64,000 nucleotides of DNA from Kiloniellales bacterium (GCA_030064845.1 JASJEC010000018.1:1-64000), one strand, 5' to 3'; counted from the first letter of the stretch, positions 43,721 through 53,418 are shown. The notes: generated by a model from the sequence alone, not told the origin. Numbers and translations: made by a program.

Positions 43721-45217
43721 ATGAGTGAGCCTGGCGCCGAACGGCAGCGACGCGACGAGGCCGCGCTCTTGAGCAACGCGGAAATGGGCCGCGCGGACCA
43801 GGCGGCGATCGCGGGCGGGACGCCCGGCGAGACGCTGATGGAGAACGCCGGCCGGGCCGTTGCCGAGGCGGTTCAGGCCCGATGGAAACCCCGTCCCACG
43901 CTGGTGTGCTGCGGTCCGGGGAACAACGGGGGCGACGGCTTCGTCGTCGCGCGCCTCCTGGAGCGGGCCGGATGGCCGGTGCGCCTCGCCCTGCTCGGCG
44001 ACCGCACCGCGCTCAAGGGCGACGCGGCGCACCACGCCGGGCTCTGGCGGGGCGGCGTTCTGCTGCTCGATCAGGCGGCGCCCCAGCCCGGTGAACTGGT
44101 GGTCGACGCGCTGTTCGGCGCGGGCCTGAGCAAGCCCCTGGGCGGCGCGGCGCGCGACGTCGCCCGCCAGGTCGGCGCCATGGGCCTTGACGTGGTCGCG
44201 GTCGACGTGCCGAGCGGGCTTTCGGGCGATAGCGGCCAGGTCCTGGGGGATACCGCACTCGCGGCGCGTCTTACCGTTACTTTCTTTCGAAAGAAGCCCG
44301 GGCACCTGCTTCTGCCCGGGCGCCAGCTGGTCGGCGAGCTGGTGGTTGCCGATATCGGGATCCCGGAAGGGGTCTTGCAGCACCTGCCGGTTCAAGCCTG
44401 GGAGAACGGACCGGACGGCTGGGGCGCGGTCTACCCCCGTCGCCGTCCCGGCGACCATAAGTACAGCGCCGGCCATGCTCTGGTATTGGGCGGTCCGACC
44501 ATGACCGGGGCGGCGCGGCTCGCCGCGCGGGCCGCACTCAGGGTGGGCGCCGGCTTGGTGACCCTGGCCTGCCCGAGAGACGCCTGGATGATCTATGCGC
44601 TGGCGTCGGCCAGCGTCATCACCGCGCCGTTTTCCGATCCCTCGGGATTCGAGGCGCTGTTGGAAGACGAAAGACGCAACGCGGTCCTGCTCGGTCCGGG
44701 CAGCGGGGTCTCCGACCAGACCCGTCGCTTCGTCCTCGCGGCCCTCGGCACGGACAAGCGGTGCCTGCTCGACGCCGACGCCCTCTCGGTCTTTCAGGAA
44801 AGCCCGGAGGCGCTGTTCACGCAGCTCCGCGACGACTGTGTGCTGACCCCGCACGAGGGGGAGTTCCGACGTCTCTTCCCGGAGTGTGCCGGCGACAAGC
44901 TGGCACGGTGCCGGGCGGCTGCGCGGAAATCCGGCGCCGTCGTGCTGCTCAAGGGCGCGGACACGGTGATCGCGGCGCCCGACGGCCGCGCCCGGATAAA
45001 CAGCAACGCGCCGTCAAGCCTGGCGACCGCCGGCTCGGGCGACGTTCTCGCCGGGCTCGTCACCGGGCTGCTGGCCCAGGGCATGCCGGCCTTCGACGCC
45101 GCTTCCGCCGGCGCCTGGCTGCACGGCGAGGCGGCGACGCTGTTCGGACCCGGACTGATCGCCGAGGACCTGCCGGAACTGCTGCCGAAAGTCGTTCGTC
45201 TAGTGGCTAAAAAATGA
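43721..45217 (+). CDS. nnr: bifunctional NAD(P)HX epimerase/dehydratase
   Basis: A 498-residue fusion that repairs hydrated NAD(P)H. The N-terminal YjeF/NAXE epimerase domain (about 15-215) contains CCGPGNNGGDGFVVARLL and the VDALFGAGLSKPL motif. The C-terminal ribokinase-like CARKD/NAXD dehydratase (about 230-495) has KYSAGHALVLGGPTMTGAARL, LLGPGSGV, DADALS, LTPHEGEFRRLF and the catalytic ATAGSGDVLAGLVTGLLAQG. The length and order match the E. coli YjeF fusion. Confidence 0.95.
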   Translation: MSEPGAERQRRDEAALLSNAEMGRADQAAIAGGTPGETLMENAGRAVAEAVQARWKPRPTLVCCGPGNNGGDGFVVARLLERAGWPVRLALLGDRTALKGDAAHHAGLWRGGVLLLDQAAPQPGELVVDALFGAGLSKPLGGAARDVARQVGAMGLDVVAVDVPSGLSGDSGQVLGDTALAARLTVTFFRKKPGHLLLPGRQLVGELVVADIGIPEGVLQHLPVQAWENGPDGWGAVYPRRRPGDHKYSAGHALVLGGPTMTGAARLAARAALRVGAGLVTLACPRDAWMIYALASASVITAPFSDPSGFEALLEDERRNAVLLGPGSGVSDQTRRFVLAALGTDKRCLLDADALSVFQESPEALFTQLRDDCVLTPHEGEFRRLFPECAGDKLARCRAAARKSGAVVLLKGADTVIAAPDGRARINSNAPSSLATAGSGDVLAGLVTGLLAQGMPAFDAASAGAWLHGEAATLFGPGLIAEDLPELLPKVVRLVAKK

Positions 45218-45247
45218 CACAATATCAGGGCGTTACAAGAAAATCCC

Positions 45248-45262
45248 TTAACTTTGCATTAA
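45248..45262 (+). promoter_or_regulatory. CtrA-type box upstream of the 95-residue protein
   Basis: TTAACTTTGCATTAA is an exact TTAA-N7-TTAA with the first half TTAAC. It lies in an AT-rich 116-base spacer, 72 bases before the ATG at 45334. The following TTAAT (45263-45267) repeats the half-site. Confidence 0.4.
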
Positions 45263-45333
45263 TTAATAGGTCTTAGATTTTAGCTGTTTGAAGGTGTAAC
45301 AAGGCACGACGCCGAAAGTTAGGGATCGAGGCC

Positions 45334-45621
45334 ATGCTCAGTGCAACGGTAGGCCAATTCTTCCGGTCGGGACGGTCCAACAAGACCGGCCCGGAGATCA
45401 AGGTCGGCGCCATCTATCGTCACCACGGGCCGGGCAACGTGGTGGAAACCGCCAAGGTCGTAGAAGTCGAAGCCGACTCCATGGGCATTCCGCACGTGCG
45501 CTATGAGGTTCTGGTCGAGCAGAGCCAGGTTCGCCACAACCGTTTCGCAGCCTGCCGCACGCTCAACCTGGAAACCTTCAAAGACCACTTCTGCGAGGCG
45601 GTCGACCCCGTCAAGGCCTGA
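45334..45621 (+). CDS. small conserved protein of unknown function
   Basis: A 95-residue soluble protein. It begins MLSATVGQFFRSGRSNKTGPEIKVGAIYRHHGPGNVVETAKVVEV, and the rest is a beta-rich GIPHVRYEVLVEQSQVRHNRFAACRTLNLETF. Composition suggests a small SH3- or KOW-like barrel, but I do not recognise a family. It has its own AT-rich promoter region with a CtrA-type motif and a terminator behind it, so it is a separate transcription unit; both facts argue that it is a real gene. Confidence 0.75.
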   Translation: MLSATVGQFFRSGRSNKTGPEIKVGAIYRHHGPGNVVETAKVVEVEADSMGIPHVRYEVLVEQSQVRHNRFAACRTLNLETFKDHFCEAVDPVKA

Positions 45622-45630
45622 CCGCGCATT

Positions 45631-45665
45631 CCGCCGGTCCCTGGACTTCGGCGGTTCTCGTTTTT
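45631..45665 (+). terminator. terminator of the 95-residue gene
   Basis: CCGCCG pairs with CGGCGG, with an inner GTC/GAC stem, and is followed by TTCTCGTTTTT. It lies nine bases after the stop at 45621. Confidence 0.7.
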
Positions 45666-45727
45666 CGCTTTCGCCCCCCAGCCTGACGACCCCCTTCTGA
45701 CCGCTCTATAACCGTGCGCCGCACGGC

Positions 45728-45756
45728 TTGTGAGGGCCAGGGCGGCGTGTTATACA
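45728..45756 (+). promoter_or_regulatory. promoter of tRNA-Leu
   Basis: TTGTGA (45728-45733), a 17-base spacer, and TATACA (45751-45756). Transcription would start about 15 bases before the tRNA. The -10 lies in the loop of a GGCGGCG/CGCCGCC stem. Confidence 0.6.
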
Positions 45757-45777
45757 CCGCCGCCTTGACGGGCCCGC

Positions 45778-45862
45778 GCGGGCGTGGCGGAACTGGCAGA
45801 CGCGTCAGGTTTAGGTCCTGGTGAGGCAACTCGTGGGGGTTCGAGTCCCTCCGCCCGCACCA
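45778..45862 (+). tRNA. tRNA-Leu (TAG)
   Basis: An 85-base class II tRNA. Acceptor GCGGGCG pairs with CGCCCGC, and the long variable arm is present. The anticodon loop TTTAGGT reads TAG, the discriminator is A45859, and CCA is encoded. Trigger factor follows 86 bases downstream with no visible terminator between, so read-through co-transcription is possible. Confidence 0.95.
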
Positions 45863-45948
45863 GCCTCGCCGCTCTCTGGGCGCGCGGCCTTCGGGCAGTG
45901 CCAACACTATTCAACGAACAGCTACGGGGCGGAGGGGCCGCATCCTTC

Positions 45949-47346
45949 ATGCAGGTTACGGAAACGCAAGCGGACGGCTTGAAGCGCGAGTACAAAGTCG
46001 TCATCACCGCAGCCGAGATCGCGGAGAAGGTCGAGCATAGGCTGCAGGAAGTAGGCCAGCAGGCACGCCTGCCGGGGTTCCGGCCGGGAAAGGTGCCGCT
46101 CCAGGTTCTGAAACAGCGTTTCGGACCGTCGGTCATGGGCGAGATCGTGGAGCGGGCGGTCAACGACAGCTCGAACCAGACCATCTCCGAGCGCGGCCTC
46201 CGGCCCGCGGTACAGCCGAAAATCGAAATCGTCTCGTTCGACGAAGGCAAGGATCTCGAATACACCATGGCTATCGAGGTCCTGCCGGAAATCAAGATGA
46301 TGGACTTCTCCGAGATCGCCATCGAGCGGCCCAAGATCGCGGTGGAGGACGCCGAGATCGGGCAGGCGCTCGAGCAGATCGCCGCTTCGCGCAAGGACAC
46401 CAAGGCGCTCGACAAGCCGCGCAAGTCGGAGTCGGGTGACGTCCTCGTGATCGATTTCCAGGGGACGGTCGACGGCGAAGCCTTTCCGGGAATGGCCGCG
46501 GAGGACCACCACCTCGAGCTCGGCTCGAACAGTTTCATCGCAGGCTTCGAGGATCAGCTGATCGGCGTCGACACCGGTGCCCAGGTCGATGTCAAGGTCA
46601 CCTTCCCGGACGCCTACATGAACGACCAGCTGGCCGGCCGGGAAGCGATTTTCGCGGTTACGGTGAAGGATATCCTGCAGGCGGTGCCGGCGCCGATCGA
46701 CGACGCGCTGGCAACCTCGCTCGGTGAGGAGAACCTGGAGAGCCTGCGCGGCAAGGTTCGACAGCAGATCGAGCAGGACTACGACGAGCTCTGCCGCGGT
46801 CACATGAAGCGCGCGCTGCTCGACAAGTTGGCCGAGGGGCACGACTTCGAGGTTCCCGCGGGCATGCTCGACGCCGAGTTCGAGACGATCTGGGCCCAGT
46901 TCGAGGAAGCCCGGTCGCAGGGCCGGCTCGATCCCGACGACGTCGGCAAGGACGACGAGGCGCTGAAGGAAGAGTATCGAACCATCGCCGAACGGCGAGT
47001 CCGTCTCGGCTTGCTTTTGGCCGAGGTCGGCCGGGTCAACGGCATCGACGTGACCCAGGACGAGATGAACCGGGAGATGGAGAAAGAGATCCGGCGTCAC
47101 CCGGGGCGCGAGCGCGAGGTGTTCGAGTTCTTCAAGAATACCCCGGAGGCCGCCGCGCGCCTGAGGGCGCCTGTCTTCGAGGATAAGGTCGTCGACTTCA
47201 TCACCGCCCTGGCCAAGGTCGAGGACAAGACCGTGACGCTCGAGGAGCTGAACAAGAGCGCCGAGATCGAGGGCGGTGAGGAAGCGAAGCCGAAGAAGCC
47301 GGCGAAGAAGAAGGCCGCGCCGAAGGCGAAGAAGGAGGAGGGATAG
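45949..47346 (+). CDS. tig: trigger factor
   Basis: A 465-residue ribosome-associated chaperone. The N-terminal ribosome-binding domain has the GFRPGKVP signature loop. An FKBP-type prolyl isomerase domain (about 150-245; GDVLVIDFQGTVDGEAFPG, GSNSFIAGFEDQLIG) and a helical C-terminal chaperone domain follow. The last 25 residues are an unusual Lys/Ala/Pro-rich tail (KPKKPAKKKAAPKAKKEEG), seen in some alphaproteobacterial members. GGAGGGG lies 11 bases upstream. It heads the tig-clpP-clpX-lon block. Confidence 0.96.
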   Translation: MQVTETQADGLKREYKVVITAAEIAEKVEHRLQEVGQQARLPGFRPGKVPLQVLKQRFGPSVMGEIVERAVNDSSNQTISERGLRPAVQPKIEIVSFDEGKDLEYTMAIEVLPEIKMMDFSEIAIERPKIAVEDAEIGQALEQIAASRKDTKALDKPRKSESGDVLVIDFQGTVDGEAFPGMAAEDHHLELGSNSFIAGFEDQLIGVDTGAQVDVKVTFPDAYMNDQLAGREAIFAVTVKDILQAVPAPIDDALATSLGEENLESLRGKVRQQIEQDYDELCRGHMKRALLDKLAEGHDFEVPAGMLDAEFETIWAQFEEARSQGRLDPDDVGKDDEALKEEYRTIAERRVRLGLLLAEVGRVNGIDVTQDEMNREMEKEIRRHPGREREVFEFFKNTPEAAARLRAPVFEDKVVDFITALAKVEDKTVTLEELNKSAEIEGGEEAKPKKPAKKKAAPKAKKEEG

Positions 47347-47419
47347 TCCGGCGAGCCGCCGGGCGAGGGGGCGTTCACCAGGCGCCGAGAGGCGCGCTTA
47401 AGCGAAGGCGACGAGGTTC

Positions 47420-48088
<669 letters not shown>

Positions 48089-48104
48089 GCGCAGCTCGTT
48101 TTTA

Positions 48105-48138
48105 CCTTAACGGGCAAGGTCCTTCCGTTAAGGGAATT
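48105..48138 (+). terminator. perfect palindromic stem between clpP and clpX
   Basis: CCTTAACGG (48105-48113) and CCGTTAAGG (48125-48133) form a perfect 9-base-pair stem; the loop itself contains the palindrome AAGGTCCTT, and GAATTTT follows. It may terminate or attenuate clpP transcripts. The remaining spacer to 48269 shows no gene. Confidence 0.5.
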
Positions 48139-48269
48139 TTGAGCGCGCGCGGCTAGCCTGTATCGGGTCGTAGGGGCATCAGCCATGCTGGACGGATATT
48201 TGTCATTGTGTGGCGGGAGCACGTTTTCTAACATGACCGCGTCGAAAACTGGGCTCGAGTTGAAATGAT

Positions 48270-49538
48270 ATGACGAAGTCGAGCGGCGGCGATTCAAAGA
48301 ACACCCTGTATTGCTCTTTCTGCGGAAAGAGCCAACACGAGGTGCGCAAGTTGATTGCTGGCCCGACCGTGTTCATCTGTGATGAGTGCGTCGAGTTGTG
48401 CATGGATATTATCAGGGAGGAGCACAAGACCACCCTGGTTAAGTCGCGCGACGGGGTTCCGACACCGCGCGATATTTGCAATGTGCTCGACGATTACGTG
48501 ATCGGCCAAGGTCACGCTAAGCGGGTACTTTCGGTTGCCGTGCACAATCATTACAAGCGTCTGGCCCACGGCTCCAAGAACAACGACGTGGAGCTGGCGA
48601 AGTCGAACATCCTGCTGATCGGGCCGACGGGCTGCGGCAAGACGCTGCTCGCCCAGACCCTGGCGCGCATCCTGGATGTCCCGTTTACCATGGCCGACGC
48701 GACCACCCTGACCGAGGCCGGGTACGTCGGCGAGGACGTCGAGAACATCATCCTGAAGCTGCTCCAGGCGGCCGACTACAACGTGGAGCGGGCCCAGCGC
48801 GGGATCGTCTACATCGACGAGGTCGACAAGATCAGCCGCAAGTCCGACAACCCTTCGATCACCCGGGACGTCTCCGGCGAGGGGGTCCAGCAGGCGCTGC
48901 TGAAGATCATGGAGGGTACCGTGGCGTCGGTGCCGCCCCAAGGCGGTCGGAAGCATCCGCAGCAGGAGTTCCTCCAGGTCGACACCACGAACATCCTGTT
49001 CATTTGCGGCGGCGCATTCGCCGGTCTCGAGAAGATCATCGCCCAGCGGGACAAGGGGTCGTCGATCGGCTTCGGCGCCGACGTGCGGGCGCCCGACGAG
49101 CGCCAGACCGGCGAGATCCTGAAGGACGTGGAGCCCGAGGATCTGCTGAAGTTCGGCCTGATCCCGGAATTCGTCGGCCGGCTTCCCGTGGTCGCGACGC
49201 TGCAGGACCTCGATGAGGACGCGCTGATCGAGATCCTGACCCAGCCGAAGAACGCGCTGGTCAAGCAGTACGAGCGGCTGTTCGAGATGGAGGACGTGAC
49301 TCTCAAGTTCACGAACGACGCGCTCAAGGCGGTGGCGGAAAAGGCCATCGCCCGAAAGACCGGCGCCCGTGGCCTCCGGTCGATCCTGGAAAGCATCCTG
49401 CTCGAACCCATGTTCGACCTGCCGGGGCTCGAAGGGGTCGAGGAGATCGTCATCAATCGCGAGGTCGTGGACGAGGGGCGCGCCCAACCGCTCTATATCT
49501 ACACCGACCGCCGTGAAGACCTCGGGAGCAGCGCCTGA
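48270..49538 (+). CDS. clpX: ClpX unfoldase of ClpXP
   Basis: A 422-residue AAA+ unfoldase. The N-terminal zinc-binding domain has Cys15, Cys18, Cys37 and Cys40. Walker A is GPTGCGKT (118-125), Walker [12 protein letters not shown], a pore loop region lies in GYVGEDVEN, the ClpP-contact IGF loop is in SSIGFGADV, and sensor 2 is in [10 protein letters not shown]. It delivers substrates (in alphaproteobacteria including CtrA) to ClpP. The ribosome site is weak. Confidence 0.97.
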   Translation: MTKSSGGDSKNTLYCSFCGKSQHEVRKLIAGPTVFICDECVELCMDIIREEHKTTLVKSRDGVPTPRDICNVLDDYVIGQGHAKRVLSVAVHNHYKRLAHGSKNNDVELAKSNILLIGPTGCGKTLLAQTLARILDVPFTMADATTLTEAGYVGEDVENIILKLLQAADYNVERAQRGIVYIDEVDKISRKSDNPSITRDVSGEGVQQALLKIMEGTVASVPPQGGRKHPQQEFLQVDTTNILFICGGAFAGLEKIIAQRDKGSSIGFGADVRAPDERQTGEILKDVEPEDLLKFGLIPEFVGRLPVVATLQDLDEDALIEILTQPKNALVKQYERLFEMEDVTLKFTNDALKAVAEKAIARKTGARGLRSILESILLEPMFDLPGLEGVEEIVINREVVDEGRAQPLYIYTDRREDLGSSA

Positions 49539-49673
49539 GCGAGGCGCGGGCCGTACCTTGAACTTGTCGGCCTCGGTTACAACCTCCTTGATTAACGCGG
49601 CGAAACATCCATTTCGCACCGAGCCGCGTAGTCAGTGCGAGCCTCCAACACTCGCCCATCCATTCGAGGACAC

Positions 49674-52082
49674 ATGCTAGAACTTCCCCGTGGCAACCTG
49701 TTTCCGGTCCTTCCGCTGAGAGACATCGTGGTCTTTCCGCATATGATCGTGCCGCTCTTCGTCGGTCGCGAGAAGAGCGTGCGAGCGCTTGAAGACGTGA
49801 TGAAGGACGACAAGCAGATTTTGCTGGTCAGCCAGAAGAACGCCACCCAGGACGATCCCAGCCCAGCCGACATCTATTCCGTCGGCACGGTGGGGACCGT
49901 GCTGCAGCTGCTCAAGCTGCCGGACGGCACCGTCAAGGTACTGGTTGAGGGCGGCCAGCGGGCCAAGATCGCCAAGTACGCCGATAACCCTAACTTCTTC
50001 CAGGCCTACGCCGAGATCCAGGAAGACAGCGCCGGCGATCTGCGCGAGCTGGATGCGCTCGGCCGTACCGTGGTTACGCAGTTCGAGCAGTACATCAAGC
50101 TGAACAAGAAGATCCCGCCGGAGGTGCTGGTGTCGATCAACCAGATCGACGACCCCAGCAAGCTGGCCGACACCGTGGCCTCGCACCTCTCTCTGAAGAT
50201 CCCCGAGAAGCAGGAGCTGCTCGAGTGCGAGACCGTCGAGGGTCGCCTCGAGAAGGTCTACGGCTTCATGGAGGCCGAGATCGGGGTACTTCAGGTCGAG
50301 AAGCGCATCCGCAACCGCGTCAAGCGCCAGATGGAAAAGACTCAGCGGGAGTACTACCTGAACGAACAGCTTAAGGCGATCCAGAAAGAGCTCGGCGAGG
50401 GCGAGGACGGGCGCGACGAGCTGTCGGAACTGGAAGAGACGATAAACAAGACCAAGCTCAGCAAAGAAGCCCGCGACAAGGTTACCGCCGAGATCAAGAA
50501 GCTGCGCAGCATGAGCCCGATGTCCGCCGAGGCGACGGTGGTGCGCAACTACCTCGACTGGATGCTGTCGATCCCCTGGAAGAAGCGGACCCGGGTGCGC
50601 AAGGACATCAAGGAAGCGCAGAAGGTGCTCGACGCCGATCACTACGGGCTCGAGAAGGTGAAGGAGCGGATCCTGGAGTACCTCGCGGTGCAACAGCGCA
50701 TGCGGAAGGTCAAGGGCCCGATCCTCTGCCTGGTCGGCCCGCCCGGCGTGGGCAAGACCTCTCTAGGCAAGTCGATCGCGCGGGCCACCGGTCGCAACTT
50801 CGTGCGCATGAGCCTGGGCGGCGTGCGGGACGAGGCGGAAGTGCGCGGCCACCGGCGCACCTATATCGGCTCCATGCCAGGCAAGGTCATTCAGGGCATG
50901 AAGAAGGCCAAGTCGTCGAACCCGCTGTTCTTGCTCGACGAGGTCGACAAGCTGGGCGCCGACTGGCGCGGCGATCCGTCGTCGGCCCTGCTCGAGGTCT
51001 TGGACCCGGAGCAGAACAACGCCTTCAACGACCACTACCTCGAGGTCGACTACGACCTGTCCGACGTGATGTTCGTGACGACCGCGAACACGCTGAGGAT
51101 GCCCCAGCCATTGCTCGACCGCATGGAAGTCATTCGGCTGCCGGGCTACACCGAGGACGAAAAGGTCGAGATCGCCAAGCGCCACCTGATCACCAAGCAG
51201 ATGAAGGCGCACGGCATCAAGAAGACCGAGTGGTCGATCTCGGAAGACGCTCTGCGCGACTTGATCCGCTACTACACGCGCGAGGCCGGCGTCCGGAACC
51301 TCGAGCGTGAGGTGGCCAATCTGGTCCGCAAGGCGGTCAAGGAGATCGCTCTCGGGAAGACCGACACGGTCAAGCTGACCCGGCGTAACCTGGAGAAGTT
51401 CGCGGGCGTCCGGCGCTATCGCTTCGGCGAGGCCGAGCTCGAGGACCTGGTCGGTGTCGCGACCGGCCTGGCCTGGACCGAGGTCGGCGGCGAGCTGCTG
51501 CAGATCGAGTCGGTCACCGTGTCCGGCAAGGGCAAAGTCACGTCGACCGGCAAGCTCGGCGACGTGATGAAGGAGTCGATCCAGGCGGCCGAGTACTTCA
51601 TCAAGAGCCGGGCTGCGGATCTTGGGATCAAGCCGACCTTTTTCGAGAACCGGGACATCCACGTCCACGTACCAGAGGGCGCGACGCCCAAGGACGGCCC
51701 TTCGGCCGGCGTCGCCATGGTCACCTCGATCGTCTCGGTGTTGACCGGGATCTCGGTTCGGCGCGAAGTCGCCATGACCGGCGAGATCACCCTGCGCGGA
51801 CGCGTGCTGCCGATCGGCGGGCTCAAGGAGAAGCTCCTGGCGGCTCTGCGCGGCGGGCTCAAGACGGTTCTCATCCCCAAGGAGAACGAGAAGGACCTCG
51901 CGGACATTCCGGATAACGTGAAGCGGGGCCTCAAGATCATCGCCACTGACTCGGTCGATGAGGTTCTCCAGCACGCCCTGACGGAAAAGCCGACGGCGAT
52001 CGACTGGAGCGATCCCGATCCGGTCGAGCCGGTGCCCACGGGTCAGAACGAGGGAGAGCGGGGCGGTCTTCTGACCCATTGA
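49674..52082 (+). CDS. lon: ATP-dependent protease Lon
   Basis: An 802-residue LonA protease. The N-terminal LON substrate domain starts [19 protein letters not shown]-like ([20 protein letters not shown]). The AAA+ module has GPPGVGKTS and [11 protein letters not shown]. The protease domain has Ser677 (DGPSAGVAM) and Lys720 (GGLKEKL) as the catalytic dyad. ATG 49674 matches the usual Lon beginning; GAGGA lies only three bases upstream, and GTG 49635 is an alternative. Lon degrades misfolded and regulatory proteins. HU, a classic Lon neighbour and substrate, follows. Confidence 0.97.
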   Translation: MLELPRGNLFPVLPLRDIVVFPHMIVPLFVGREKSVRALEDVMKDDKQILLVSQKNATQDDPSPADIYSVGTVGTVLQLLKLPDGTVKVLVEGGQRAKIAKYADNPNFFQAYAEIQEDSAGDLRELDALGRTVVTQFEQYIKLNKKIPPEVLVSINQIDDPSKLADTVASHLSLKIPEKQELLECETVEGRLEKVYGFMEAEIGVLQVEKRIRNRVKRQMEKTQREYYLNEQLKAIQKELGEGEDGRDELSELEETINKTKLSKEARDKVTAEIKKLRSMSPMSAEATVVRNYLDWMLSIPWKKRTRVRKDIKEAQKVLDADHYGLEKVKERILEYLAVQQRMRKVKGPILCLVGPPGVGKTSLGKSIARATGRNFVRMSLGGVRDEAEVRGHRRTYIGSMPGKVIQGMKKAKSSNPLFLLDEVDKLGADWRGDPSSALLEVLDPEQNNAFNDHYLEVDYDLSDVMFVTTANTLRMPQPLLDRMEVIRLPGYTEDEKVEIAKRHLITKQMKAHGIKKTEWSISEDALRDLIRYYTREAGVRNLEREVANLVRKAVKEIALGKTDTVKLTRRNLEKFAGVRRYRFGEAELEDLVGVATGLAWTEVGGELLQIESVTVSGKGKVTSTGKLGDVMKESIQAAEYFIKSRAADLGIKPTFFENRDIHVHVPEGATPKDGPSAGVAMVTSIVSVLTGISVRREVAMTGEITLRGRVLPIGGLKEKLLAALRGGLKTVLIPKENEKDLADIPDNVKRGLKIIATDSVDEVLQHALTEKPTAIDWSDPDPVEPVPTGQNEGERGGLLTH

Positions 52083-52105
52083 GGGCGACCGGAAAGGACC
52101 TTGCC

Positions 52106-52378
52106 GTGAACAGGAACGACCTGGTCGCCGATTTGGCGGCGCGTACCGGGCTCTCGCGCGCGGACAGCGCCCGGGCCGTGGACGGGCTGTTCGACGCAAT
52201 CACCGACGCGCTGAAGAACGGACAGGACGTCCGAATCGTCGGCTTTGGCGCGTTTTCCGTAAGCGAGCGCAGGGCATCGGACGGCCGCAATCCCAGGACG
52301 GGCGAGCCGATGCGCATTCCCGCCTCGCGGCAGCCCCGCTTCAAGGCGGGGAAGGGCTTGAAAGAGGCCGTAAACTAA
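52106..52378 (+). CDS. hup: DNA-binding protein HU
   Basis: A 90-residue histone-like protein with MNRNDLVADLAARTGLSRADSARAVDGLFDAI, the GFGAFSVSERRASDGRNPRTGE beta-arm start and the FKAGKGLKEAVN end. The GTG at 52106 follows GGAAAGGA; 23 bases separate it from lon. HU is usually HupB in this position. tRNA-Val follows after 23 bases without its own visible promoter. Confidence 0.95.
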   Translation: MNRNDLVADLAARTGLSRADSARAVDGLFDAITDALKNGQDVRIVGFGAFSVSERRASDGRNPRTGEPMRIPASRQPRFKAGKGLKEAVN

Positions 52379-52401
52379 GGCATCTCAGCCCTTCGGCGCA
52401 C

Positions 52402-52477
52402 GGGCGATTAGCTCAGTTGGAAGAGCACCTCGTTTACACCGAGGGGGTCGGCAGTTCGAGCCTGTCATCGCCCACCA
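52402..52477 (+). tRNA. tRNA-Val (TAC)
   Basis: A 76-base cloverleaf. Acceptor GGGCGAT pairs with ATCGCCC, the anticodon stem CCTCG/CGAGG encloses TTTACAC (anticodon TAC), the discriminator is A, and CCA is encoded. It is probably transcribed with hup, since only 23 bases separate them. Confidence 0.96.
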
Positions 52478-52550
52478 CCCGCCGTTTCCAGCGTTGAACG
52501 AATTCCCGGCCCCAGGCCGCCTGAACGCTGTCGCCGCCTCCCGCGATTGG

Positions 52551-52566
52551 TTAACGGCTCGTTAAC
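52551..52566 (+). promoter_or_regulatory. CtrA-type box upstream of the candidate small RNA
   Basis: TTAACGGCTCGTTAACC is an exact TTAA-N7-TTAAC motif, followed by a further TTAAC half-site at 52584-52588. It lies 34-49 bases before the likely start of the small RNA near 52600, the position expected for CtrA activation. Confidence 0.5.
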
Positions 52567-52599
52567 CCTTTCCTTATTGAATGGTTAACGACGCAACCG

Positions 52600-52716
52600 A
52601 CTTAGGAGGTGAGTGTTCCGACGCGGGGGTTTGCTCTCATGGCCCCATCTGAGGGCAGACCCCTGATTGGCTACCCCGCCGCGCGATGCCCCATCGTTTC
52701 GGCGGGGTATTTTTTT
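52600..52716 (+). ncRNA. candidate structured small RNA
   Basis: About 105-115 bases with two hairpins. Hairpin 1 (52626-52663) is an uninterrupted 14-base-pair stem (two G-U pairs) with a ten-base loop TGGCCCCATC. Hairpin 2 (52673-52708) is the terminator, whose tip loop also carries GCCCCATC. Thus the same eight-base C-rich motif is exposed twice. The 5' end is a guess. A short frame starting GTG 52613 behind AGGAGG ends inside hairpin 1 and could be a leader peptide, but no downstream gene on this strand follows. It does not resemble tmRNA, RNase P or SRP RNA. Confidence 0.6.
52673..52716 (+). terminator. intrinsic terminator of the candidate small RNA
   Basis: ACCCCGCCG (52673-52681) pairs with CGGCGGGGT (52700-52708), with an inner CGATG/CATCG stem, followed by TATTTTTTT (52708-52716). 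The T-run is on the plus strand only. Confidence 0.88.
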
Positions 52717-53216
52717 CAGCCGACGCCTTCGATGGCCTTCTGTCGGGCGCCGCCCAAAAGGCATCCAATGTTGCCGTTCTTGGCTTCCAGGGGGAGCAGG
52801 ATCGCACGGTAGAGGTAGCGTGTGCCTCCAGTGTCGAGGTACTCACCGCTGTCGAGCAGCGGGTGCTTGACCCTTAGCACGTCGCCGGCCGAGCGCAGAG
52901 CGGTCGACAAGAGGGTGGAGGCAGGGACCTGATCGAGGGTGACGTCTGTCCTGGTCAGGTTCGACAGGGCCGCGAGGCGGTCTCCGACGTGCGTGAAACG
53001 CGATTCTGACCACTCCGCGGCCGGCTCCAGCAGGAAGCAGTCCGGCCAGAGGTCGGGGACCTTCTCCGGGTCGAAGCTCTCGGCGAGCGGGCAGGGGCGT
53101 CCATGGCGGATATCCTGCCAGAGGGCCATGAGGCGCATGGTCAGGCGCCGCTCCTGGAGGGCGGTCTGCTTGGGCTCCGGCGGGATCTTAATCGGTTCGA
53201 TGGAGCGAGGTTGCAT
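52716..53216 (-). CDS. PAS-like domain protein (PF07310-type)
   Basis: A 166-residue cytoplasmic protein with the pattern of the alphaproteobacterial PAS_5 family: LMALWQDIRHGRPCPLAESFDPEKVPDLWPDCFLLEP, then SRFTHVGDRLAALS and a C-terminal YLYRAILLPLEAKNGNIGCLLGGAR. Members are single PAS modules of unknown partner. The ATG at 53216 has AGGAGG ten bases upstream. Its stop codon overlaps the last T of the small-RNA terminator. Confidence 0.8.
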   Translation of the reverse strand: MQPRSIEPIKIPPEPKQTALQERRLTMRLMALWQDIRHGRPCPLAESFDPEKVPDLWPDCFLLEPAAEWSESRFTHVGDRLAALSNLTRTDVTLDQVPASTLLSTALRSAGDVLRVKHPLLDSGEYLDTGGTRYLYRAILLPLEAKNGNIGCLLGGARQKAIEGVG

Positions 53217-53370
53217 GGCGACGCCGCCTCCTAGGAATATTTGGCAAGTTGGATGCTAGCGGTGCTTGGTTAATAATCTATATGGATTAGCGGCAATCTT
53301 TGAGTCAGCGCCGACGCGAGGCGCCGGCTGCCTCGCTATCGGCGCGCGGCCGAGACCTATGCTGCGAAGG

Positions 53371-53399
53371 TTGACAGTGCCCTGACCCTAGAGTACACA
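53371..53399 (+). promoter_or_regulatory. promoter of tRNA-Asp
   Basis: TTGACA (53371-53376), a 17-base spacer, and TACACA (53394-53399). It is the strongest of the three tRNA promoters here; transcription would start about 13 bases before the tRNA. Confidence 0.7.
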
Positions 53400-53418
53400 C
53401 GCGCCTCTGAGACGCCTC

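Noticed and set aside
42608-44854. 748-codon open frame on the minus strand opposite the aldolase and nnr genes
   Set aside because: It has no recognisable domain, is Arg/Gly/Ala-rich, and mirrors the GC-rich codon positions of well-defined genes on the plus strand. Similar long antisense frames at 862-2076, 58358-59665 and 49677-50693 are rejected for the same reason.
49557-49587. Heat-shock (RpoH)-type promoter before lon, starting CTTGAAC
   Set aside because: The downstream element at the proper distance does not match CYTATNT, so the -35 resemblance alone is not enough.
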